Assembly: GCA_963797475.1 (NCBI GenBank)
Contig: CAWCPR010000001.1
Location: 1-64,000 of the forward strand
DNA: 64,000 nt
Direction of reading: 5' to 3'
From: CAWCPR01 sp963797475
Lineage (GTDB): Bacteria > Chloroflexota > Anaerolineae > Anaerolineales > UBA4823
Within the stretch, counting starts at the first letter, position 1. Each line of letters starts with the position of its first letter. The notes below the pieces were generated by a model. That model made no database searches. It was given only the letters and a program-made list of their open reading frames with translations, and had not been told where the DNA came from. Of the stretch, positions 1 through 5,805 are shown piece by piece. Position numbers and translations under genes: made by a program.

Positions 1-30
1 GTTCACCTACCGATATGGAAGGAGGCAAGA

Positions 31-468
31 ATGCGAACGAACCGGATGCTTGTTCTAATGGGTGGGTTGATCCTTATTCTTGGATCACGCCTCCCTTGGA
101 TGTCGGTCCCCGTTCTCTTTGGCGTTGAAGGGCCCACTTTCGAAGCCATTGAAATAGGCTGGGAAGATAATGGCTTGATCACTGGTGGCATCGGTCTCAC
201 CCTTCTTCTTGTTGGGATATTTTGGAGGGGAAGGATTGGGAAAAGATACTCAATTCCAGGCGCAATCCTGGCTGCCCTGGCCGTCTTCGTGGTTATTGGA
301 TGTTTCTATAGAATTCTTGAGATCGATCCTGGTGCTGGTTTCTTTGCGGCCACGGACGCAGGTATCTATGTGACACTCATCGGCGCTTTGCTGGCCTTAG
401 CCGGCGCATTATATCGCATATCCGTAGATCGGGAGAGACAGGGCACAACATTACTTTCTAACGCGTAG
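31..468 (+). CDS. Small four-helix membrane protein, unknown function
   Basis: A 145-residue protein with about four hydrophobic segments (near residues 7-22, 48-64, 75-92 and 105-127) and a positively charged C-terminus, so probably an inner-membrane protein. A good AAGGAGG ribosome site lies 6-7 bases before the ATG. I recognise no family. The stop codon is unusual: the TAG at 466-468 is part of the GTAG that opens the palindromic element at 465, so the original 3' end may have been replaced when that element arrived. Function cannot be inferred from neighbours, which are a mobile element and a toxin-antitoxin pair. Confidence 0.7.
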   Translation: MRTNRMLVLMGGLILILGSRLPWMSVPVLFGVEGPTFEAIEIGWEDNGLITGGIGLTLLLVGIFWRGRIGKRYSIPGAILAALAVFVVIGCFYRILEIDPGAGFFAATDAGIYVTLIGALLALAGALYRISVDRERQGTTLLSNA

Positions 469-773
469 GTTGGGTTTCGGGGATATCGGAGATTCTACTT
501 TGGCGGGAAGCCTGGTCACCCCGAAACCCAACCTGTTGTTATAATTTGCTCAGACGCCCTTACCCGGTCGAGGCAGCCGCCGTCCTTCCCCGATCATCTG
601 CATGGGTTTTGGAGTTTGCCGGAAAACGACTGCGATTATCCTGCACGTTGGAGGTTGATCAAGAGCTGCTTCACCCGTCGTTAGGACGGCGCAAACGAGA
701 AGAAATGTTGGATTTCGAGGCATGGGAAGAAACGAACTTGCCAGCAGCCTGAATGCCCCGAAACCCAACCTAC
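465..773 (+). mobile_element. REP-like element with internal RAYT transposase relic (copy 1)
   Basis: The element starts with GTAGGTTGGGTTTCGGGG and ends with its reverse complement CCCCGAAACCCAACCTAC. Each end carries its own palindrome. Between them (about 550-750) is sequence that reads, with small frameshifts, as the middle of a REP-associated tyrosine transposase: RRPYPVEAAAVLP, then a DHLHG-like HUH motif, then WSLPEND and LIKSCFTRR. The N-terminal and C-terminal parts of the transposase are missing, so it cannot be active by itself. Related copies lie at 1479-1780, 12223-12541 and 14191-14374, with short forms at 3398-3466 and 13408-13476. Confidence 0.75.
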
Positions 774-849
774 GCGCTATATAGTTCTGTGGATATTCTA
801 AATCATCGTGATTCAGCTATGCCAGAACGGTTATGGAAATAGTCAGGTA

Positions 850-878
850 TTGCAATATATACGGCTTTGCCGTATAAT
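850..878 (+). promoter_or_regulatory. higBA-type promoter with built-in operator
   Basis: A -35 box TTGCAA (850-855) and a perfect -10 TATAAT (873-878) are 17 bases apart. A perfect inverted repeat, TATACGGC-TTT-GCCGTATA (858-876), fills the spacer and overlaps the -10 box, which is the expected position for autorepression by the antitoxin encoded downstream. The toxin ATG at 884 is only five bases beyond the -10 box, so the transcript is probably leaderless. Confidence 0.75.
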
Positions 879-883
879 AGGTT

Positions 884-1195
884 ATGGAATTTATAGAGAC
901 CACTGCTTTTACCAAGTATGTCTACGAATATCTTTCCGAAGAGGAGTATTTGGGTTTGCAGATATTCTTGCTTCGGTACCCTGAAGCAGGCAAAATCGTC
1001 CCTGGCTCTGGCGGTGTTCGGAAAGTTCGTTGGTCAATATCGGGAAGGGGTAAAAGTGGCGGCGTCAGAGTGATTTACTACTTTAAACGTCAAGATGCAG
1101 AGATCTGGTTGTTGACAATTTATAGCAAAAGCGAAAAAGAAAACATCCCAGCTCATATTCTGCGTCAAATCGCAAAGGAGATCAAGAATGTCTGA
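884..1195 (+). CDS. HigB/RelE-type toxin
   Basis: A 103-residue protein of the RelE/HigB-2 type, a ribosome-dependent mRNA endonuclease family. The N-terminal pattern (ETTAFTKYVYEYLSEEEY), the central IVPGSGGVRKVRW and the GGVRVIYYF strand followed by LLTIYSK are typical of toxins paired with NadS/HigA antitoxins. The order, toxin before antitoxin, is the HigBA order. Its 3' end overlaps the antitoxin ORF by 8 bases, indicating translational coupling. There is no ribosome site before the ATG; the promoter lies directly upstream, so leaderless initiation is likely. Toxicity is inferred from the family only. Confidence 0.85.
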   Translation: MEFIETTAFTKYVYEYLSEEEYLGLQIFLLRYPEAGKIVPGSGGVRKVRWSISGRGKSGGVRVIYYFKRQDAEIWLLTIYSKSEKENIPAHILRQIAKEIKNV

Positions 1196-1475
1196 GCGCG
1201 ATATCGGTCAGGAGATACTTGAAGGGTTCCGGGAAATCAAAGCGCACAAGGCCGGGGAGAAAACTTTACGCACCCATAAGCTAAAGGAACCTGCTTCGCC
1301 GCAAATCATTCGCGCCCGGCTGCAATTGTCCCAGTCGGCTTTTGCGGCTTTGATGGGGGTCAGCTTGCGCACAGTGCAGGATTGGGAACAGGGACGGCGA
1401 AAACCAAGCGGCCCCGCGGCCGCGTTACTCAGGATTGCAGAGCAAAAACCTGAGGTCTTCAAGGAATTGTCGTAG
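1188..1475 (+). CDS. HigA/NadS-type antitoxin, XRE DNA-binding
   Basis: A 95-residue antitoxin with a C-terminal helix-turn-helix of the XRE type (about residues 42-80: LQLSQSAFAALMGVSLRTVQ, then DWEQGRRKPSGPA). It should neutralise the toxin encoded just upstream and, as is usual for the family, repress the operon through the inverted repeat at 858-876. The ATG lies inside the toxin gene. A 150-base relic of a nearly identical antitoxin 3' end is found at 15634-15785, so this module once existed in at least two copies here. A mobile palindromic element begins four bases after the stop. Confidence 0.87.
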   Translation: MSERDIGQEILEGFREIKAHKAGEKTLRTHKLKEPASPQIIRARLQLSQSAFAALMGVSLRTVQDWEQGRRKPSGPAAALLRIAEQKPEVFKELS

Positions 1476-1478
1476 CGC

Positions 1479-1780
1479 GTAGGTTGGGTTTCGAGGTACC
1501 AGAGATTCTACTTTGGCGGGAAGCCTGGTCACCCCGAAACCCAACCTGTTGTTATAATTTGCTCAGACGCCCTTACCCGGTCGAGGCAGCCGCCGTCCTC
1601 CCCGATCATCTTCATGGGATTTGGAGTTTGCCGGAAAACGACGGCGATTATGCCGTAGATTGGGGAGCGGAAGAGGGGTTCGGGAGGATGCTGGTTGCGG
1701 GGCCGGAATAAATGTTGGGTTTCGGGGCATTTAGGGTGCGGACAAAATCGTTTCTTCCCCTGCCCCAAAACCCAACCTAC
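1479..1780 (+). mobile_element. REP-like element with RAYT relic (copy 2)
   Basis: Same structure as copy 1: GTAGGTTGGGTTTCG at the left, CCCAACCTAC at the right, and an internal fragment reading LLRRPYPVEAAAVLPDHLHG followed by IWSLPENDGDYA. This copy keeps the transposase HUH motif (HLH) in an open frame (1484-1711). Its right end stops only a few bases before the ribosome-binding site of the sterol desaturase gene, so the element has probably separated that gene from its original promoter. Confidence 0.75.
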
Positions 1781-1800
1781 GCAATAGAGGAGGAGCTGTT

Positions 1801-2811
1801 ATAAAACCAACGGATACTGCTAACCAATTTGATTACAAGACCCGTGATGAAAAGGGGAACTGGAAGCCGCCTATTCCAGCGAACTATTCCCCTCTGTTCG
1901 ATTGGCCATTCAAGCCCCTGACCATTGTGAAATGGATTTTTAGTTATCCGGGCTACCTGTGGCCGTTAAACACCTTATGGCTCCTGTTGGGGCTTTTAAC
2001 CCTGACATTTTTTCAGCCGGCCATCGCATCCTGTAAGAACCTGGAATTTGGTTGGATCGCCTTGATGTTTCTCAGAAACTTGATCATTATGCTCGTGGTC
2101 TACGGCGGCCTGCATCTGATATTTTACAAATATAAACTCAATGGGAATGAGGGTAAATACAATCCCAGATTTCAGGAAGAACGTAAAAAGAAGTTTTTGT
2201 TTAGCAGCCAACCTCTCGACAACGCCTTCCGCTGCCTGGTCTTTGGACTGCCCATCTGGACGGCTTATGAAGTCCTGTATGTGTGGGCTCTTGCCAATGG
2301 GCGGGTTCCGTTTATCACCTTCCAGAGCAGTCCTGTCTGGTTCGTGGCCTTATTTCTGCTGATCCCGTTAATACGGGAAACTCATTTTTACTTCACCCAC
2401 CGCTTCATCCATTGGAAGCCTTTATATAAAACCATCCATTACATTCACCACTTGAATATCAATCCGGGACCCTGGTCGGGCCTGGCGATGCATCCCCTCG
2501 AGCACGTCATCTACTTTAGCGTTCCCCTGCTTCTCTTCCTTCTTCCGGCAAACCCCTGGCATATCTTTTTCCTCACCGTGCAGTTAGCGACCGGTCCGGC
2601 ATCAGGTCATTTAGGCTTCCATGGACCATTTTGGAAAGGGAAAGTGGTCATGGGTGACTATTTCCATTATCTACACCACAAGCACTTTACCTGCAATTTC
2701 GGAGGTACTTTAACTGTTCCCTGGGACAAGTGGCTGGGTGTTTACTATACCGGAGTAGGTGATTACCGGCAGAGGAAGAACTTCGTTGCTCCCGAGGTAG
2801 ATGCGAACTAA
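1801..2811 (+). CDS. Sterol desaturase / fatty acid hydroxylase family membrane protein, apparent ATA start
   Basis: A membrane di-iron hydroxylase of the sterol desaturase superfamily. The histidine clusters are all visible: HFYFTHRFIH, HYIHHLN, then HPLEH and HYLHHKHF. Several hydrophobic helices precede them. The first conventional start in frame is GTG 1927, but the frame is open upstream and encodes DEKGNWKPPIPANYSPLFDW, which fits the family N-terminus. A strong AGGAGG (1788-1793) lies seven bases before an ATA at 1801. Either ATA is used or an ATG has mutated (or been misread). From 1801 the protein has 336 residues, from 1927 294. Substrate unknown. Confidence 0.78.
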   Translation: MKPTDTANQFDYKTRDEKGNWKPPIPANYSPLFDWPFKPLTIVKWIFSYPGYLWPLNTLWLLLGLLTLTFFQPAIASCKNLEFGWIALMFLRNLIIMLVVYGGLHLIFYKYKLNGNEGKYNPRFQEERKKKFLFSSQPLDNAFRCLVFGLPIWTAYEVLYVWALANGRVPFITFQSSPVWFVALFLLIPLIRETHFYFTHRFIHWKPLYKTIHYIHHLNINPGPWSGLAMHPLEHVIYFSVPLLLFLLPANPWHIFFLTVQLATGPASGHLGFHGPFWKGKVVMGDYFHYLHHKHFTCNFGGTLTVPWDKWLGVYYTGVGDYRQRKNFVAPEVDAN

Positions 2812-2889
2812 AGTGGTTGTACCCTAACCACTCATCGGTACAGCATCGGTTTCAGTTTATAGTTGAGCCAAAACCTTTGTGGAGGATCT

Positions 2890-3276
2890 ATGAACGACCC
2901 ATTGGAAGAGAACAAGAGAATCGTACGCGAATGGCATGACATCGCCCTTAACCAACGCAAGCCCGAAGAAGCGGTTGCCAAATATCTTGGACCGCACTAC
3001 CGGCAGCACAATCCCGGCGCAGCCGATGGTCCCGAACCTTTTATTGGGTTTGTGAAACGGTTCGCGCAAACCTATCCAGATTTTCGCGTGGAATTAAAAA
3101 GGATCATCGCGGAAGGCAATTACGTGGTCCTGCATAGTCACTTGATCCCCAAACCCGGCGACCGCGGTACCGCGGTCGTGGATATCTTCCGTCTTGAAAA
3201 CGGCAAGATCGTTGAACACTGGGATGTCGTGCAAGAAGTTCCCGAAACGCCCGCGAACAACAACACGATGTTTTAG
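2890..3276 (+). CDS. SnoaL-like (NTF2 fold) protein, copy 1
   Basis: A 128-residue SnoaL-like polyketide-cyclase/ester-cyclase family protein with the typical layout: REWHDIALNQRKPEEAVAKY, then HYRQHNPGAADGPEPF, an aromatic YPDF motif, a central VLHSHL strand and the FRLENGKIVEHWDVVQ hairpin. These small cone-shaped folds bind hydrophobic ligands; the substrate cannot be predicted. GGAGG lies seven bases before the ATG. It is almost identical to the copy at 12560-12946, which is followed by a complete cupin gene; here only the cupin tail survives (3278-3385). A further 53-base fragment of the same gene is at 5458-5510. Confidence 0.87.
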   Translation: MNDPLEENKRIVREWHDIALNQRKPEEAVAKYLGPHYRQHNPGAADGPEPFIGFVKRFAQTYPDFRVELKRIIAEGNYVVLHSHLIPKPGDRGTAVVDIFRLENGKIVEHWDVVQEVPETPANNNTMF

Positions 3277-3277
3277 C

Positions 3278-3385
3278 ATGGAGAACTTTTTTGATGAACT
3301 CAGCGTCGCACAGGAAACTGGCGCTCTCGATGATGCCATGCACAAGAGAATATCTCGAAAGTATGGAATAGAATGGTTGGAGTAG
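3278..3385 (+). pseudogene. Cupin gene relic (C-terminal 35 residues)
   Basis: The sequence matches the last 108 bases of the intact cupin gene (13288-13395) with a few substitutions: it reads MENFFDELSVAQETGALDDA and ends GIEWLE. Compared with the intact copy 340 bases are missing. The deletion joins two GCA triplets (12946-12948 and 13286-13288 in the intact copy), so a 3-base microhomology event is likely. All ligand-binding histidines of the cupin are lost. Confidence 0.85.
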
Positions 3386-3397
3386 TCCGTAGAATAA

Positions 3398-3466
3398 ATG
3401 TTGGGTTTCGGGGCATTTAGGCTGCTGATAAAATCGTTTCTTCCCACACCCCGAAACCCAACCTAC
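3398..3466 (+). repeat. Short palindromic REP-like element (GTTGGGTTTCGGGG family)
   Basis: It consists only of the right-hand palindrome of the RAYT-relic elements: GTTGGGTTTCGGGGCAT, about 30 bases of spacer, then CCCCGAAACCCAACCTAC. The same short form follows the second SnoaL/cupin cassette (13408-13476), so element and cassette were probably copied together. Confidence 0.8.
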
Positions 3467-3496
3467 GCGCTTTCCAAAAAACACCATGCGCAGCAG

Positions 3497-3630
3497 GCGG
3501 CGGCTTGGAAAGCCGCCCTACTTGCTGAAAAGCCCGGTGCGGTAATCCCGCACACCGGGAGGTGTGCGGGGGCTGTCGGGAAACAGGTAGACCTACCGCG
3601 ATGGAAGTAGGGCAGGATTCCATCCTGCCG
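3497..3630 (+). repeat. Paired REP hairpins (GTAGGGC family)
   Basis: Two hairpins in opposite orientation: GGCGGCTTGGAAAGCCGCCCTAC (3497-3521) and GTAGGGCAGGATTCCATCCTGCCG (3607-3630), separated by about 85 bases that contain a further GC-rich palindrome (CCCGCACACCGGGAGGTGTGCGGG). The same two hairpin types recur at 19139-19309, 32557-32630, 35349-35452 and around the RAYT gene at 42421-42942. Confidence 0.7.
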
Positions 3631-4022
3631 ACTTCCAGGAGAAGAGTAAACCAACGTCTGTCCCCATCTTTCCAAATCATTCCAATAGACACCATGCCCA
3701 GCAAACTTTACCGTTGGATTCTTAAGTTGTGTAGACCGCTTTTGTGCTATATTAATAAGACGAGTTAAAAAGCGTCACTATTAAGTGAGCTATTCACCGC
3801 TATCGGCCTGCTGTTGAGTACAAGGGAGTAATCGTTTGATGGCTGCCGGCTGAATTTCAACGGAAAAAGATTTACAGAGTTTACTCCCACGAATAATTAT
3901 CGCTTTTCAATTTGGAACAGGCAAAGTTACGATTTTTGCTATGGGTATGAAACGCTTGAGAAATCTATTCTTCAATGCTGTTCAAGGAAATTCCAGAAAG
4001 AGATTCAGATGAGGAGTTGGTG
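3631..4022 (+). other. Intergenic region without recognisable gene
   Basis: About 390 bases, AT-richer than the neighbouring coding DNA, with stops in all frames and no RNA gene that I can recognise. It presumably holds the promoter of the NHL-repeat gene that begins at 4023, but no convincing -35/-10 pair stands out. Confidence 0.5.
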
Positions 4023-5378
4023 ATGGTGAGGTACAGGGCAATCAGGGTTATCTTGGTATTGATAGCGGCGGGCTTCGCGCCGCTCCATCCGGAGACTGCC
4101 GGCCGCGCCGGCCGCGAAAGCCTCCCCGTGGGAGCCGGTTTTCAGGCCGGGGAGGGCGGGGATGGCCTGGTAAGCCTGGGACCGCAATTCGACGTGGGGG
4201 TGCTGATGATCCCGGACTTCGTCAACCAGCGCGTGATGGCGTTCGAAGCTTTTTCCGGCAACCTGATGGAGGCCGATTACATCCCCAGCGATCCCGCCCA
4301 CCTCGGCTCCCCCTATAACGTCATCCAGGGTCCGGGAGGTGATTCGTTCCTGGTCGCCGATACCATCGATGACGTGATCCTGGAATACAGTCTGAGCGGG
4401 GAATTCATAAGGGTGTTCGCGCCGGCCGGCGGCGCGGACATCAGCCAGCTTCTATCGCCGCTGGGCATGGCGCTGCGCCCCAACGGCAACCTGCTGGTCG
4501 TCTCTTATCACGATCCGAATGGTGGCTCGGTGGCGCAGTTCGACACCAACGGCAATTACCTGAATGATTTTATCGCGGCTGGCAGCGGCGGGTTGGCTGA
4601 GCCATCGGACATTCACGGCCGGCCCAACCAGGACTGGTTGGTTAGCGACAGAATGGGAGAGTCGATCCGCCGTTACGATTACGCCAGCGGGGCCTACCTG
4701 AGTGACCTGGTACATTACGAGGGCTCGACTTTCCGCCAGATCGCCAGCGCCGGCAACGGTAATGTGCTGGTGGCCAACGATGAGCAGCCCGGCCAGGGGA
4801 ACATCCTGGAATTCCTGCCTAACGGGATTTACGCCGGCCAGTATGGCCCGCCGTTCGACCAATACGCCGGTGTGTACGAAATGTGGAACGGGGACCTGCT
4901 GGTCAGCGCCCCAACGGTAGGCGTTTATGTCGTCCACCGGGATGGCAGCCAGGCGGAAGAAAAGCTGGGCGGAGGTTATCCCGCCTATGTCGAGCAGGTG
5001 GACCTGACCATGGGCCTGGCGTTGAAAAAAACCGTCAGCCAGGAACCAGGCCTGTGCGCGACTAGCGACTCGATCGTCGTGCAGCCCGGCGCGACCGTCA
5101 CTTACTGCTACCAGGCTACCAATACCGGCGAGCTGTTGTTCAACCTGCACAACCTGTCCGATTCGGACCTGGGGCAGATTTTCGTAAACAAGTCCCTCAA
5201 GGTTTACCCGGGTGATGTTGCGATCTTTTCCGCCACCACTACCATTACCGCCACAACCAGCAGCACCGCCACCTGGAGCGCCCACAACGTGGGTTCCAGT
5301 TTCTTCTTCACCCAGAAATCCAGCACCACGGTGACCGTCGCCGACCAGCTTGTGTACCTGCCGCTGCTGATTAAGTAG
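4023..5378 (+). CDS. Exported NHL-like beta-propeller protein with Tyr-Leu-Pro tail
   Basis: A 451-residue secreted protein. I chose ATG 4023 because it starts a good signal peptide (MVRYRAIRVILVLIAAGFAP) and has GAGG seven to ten bases upstream; the frame is open back to 3975. Residues about 45-330 are propeller blades of the NHL/SMP-30 type with repeated pairs such as SEFIRVFAPAG-like strands and LRPNGNLLVVS. Residues about 340-430 form a DUF11/conserved-repeat-like beta domain (VQPGATVTYCYQATNTGEL). The last residues, DQLVYLPLLIK, are the Tyr-Leu-Pro tail seen in three other exported proteins here. Ligand unknown; probably cell-surface or secreted. Confidence 0.8.
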   Translation: MVRYRAIRVILVLIAAGFAPLHPETAGRAGRESLPVGAGFQAGEGGDGLVSLGPQFDVGVLMIPDFVNQRVMAFEAFSGNLMEADYIPSDPAHLGSPYNVIQGPGGDSFLVADTIDDVILEYSLSGEFIRVFAPAGGADISQLLSPLGMALRPNGNLLVVSYHDPNGGSVAQFDTNGNYLNDFIAAGSGGLAEPSDIHGRPNQDWLVSDRMGESIRRYDYASGAYLSDLVHYEGSTFRQIASAGNGNVLVANDEQPGQGNILEFLPNGIYAGQYGPPFDQYAGVYEMWNGDLLVSAPTVGVYVVHRDGSQAEEKLGGGYPAYVEQVDLTMGLALKKTVSQEPGLCATSDSIVVQPGATVTYCYQATNTGELLFNLHNLSDSDLGQIFVNKSLKVYPGDVAIFSATTTITATTSSTATWSAHNVGSSFFFTQKSSTTVTVADQLVYLPLLIK

Positions 5379-5427
5379 GGAGGGCTTACCGCTGTCATGA
5401 TGAACGAGCGCATGCCTGGCGTGTCAG

Positions 5428-5510
5428 AAGAAGCGATTTTGTCAGCAGCCTGAATGCACCGCACTACCGGCAGCACAATCCCGGCGCAGCAGATGGTCCC
5501 GAACCTTTTA
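5428..5510 (+). pseudogene. Chimeric relic: element end fused to SnoaL fragment
   Basis: Bases 5428-5456 match the right end of the RAYT-relic elements (GAAGCGATTTTGTCAGCAGC, then CTGAATG). Directly joined to it, 5458-5510 matches the interior of the SnoaL gene (3' of residue 34: HYRQHNPGAADGPEPF) with one substitution. This is a third trace of the SnoaL cassette and shows that element ends and cassette pieces have recombined. Confidence 0.75.
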
Positions 5511-5805
5511 GGGGAAAATTTACCTGTGGGCCTGCTGGGATTCCTGGGCAAACAATATCTTCGAATCGCCTTCTACCTCCCCATCGGGCTGGCGCGCGGG
5601 TTGCTGGGAGCAGTCCGTCCGGCAGGGATCGAGGGGTTGTTTTCGCCAGGCTTATCCGCTTGTCCAGGTCCTCAAAGATATTCGGTGTATTCGCCAATTT
5701 ATTTCAAGCAGTTCGCTGGACGGGGTTATAATAGGCCCGCATACTGCCGATCGAGCCGCAAGTGGGTTTAATCTTTGTTTATTGGTTTTCGAAAGAGGCG
5801 ATCCG
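5511..5805 (+). other. Region without recognisable gene upstream of the LuxR regulator
   Basis: About 290 bases. Short open frames exist on both strands but show no family that I know. TATAAT at about 5725-5730 could be a -10 box for the downstream regulator, without a clear -35 partner. The sequence may be further gene debris. Confidence 0.4.

Noticed and set aside
5464..5697. Minus-strand 77-codon ORF between SnoaL fragment and LuxR gene
   Set aside because: Runs through the SnoaL relic in antisense; no family resemblance.
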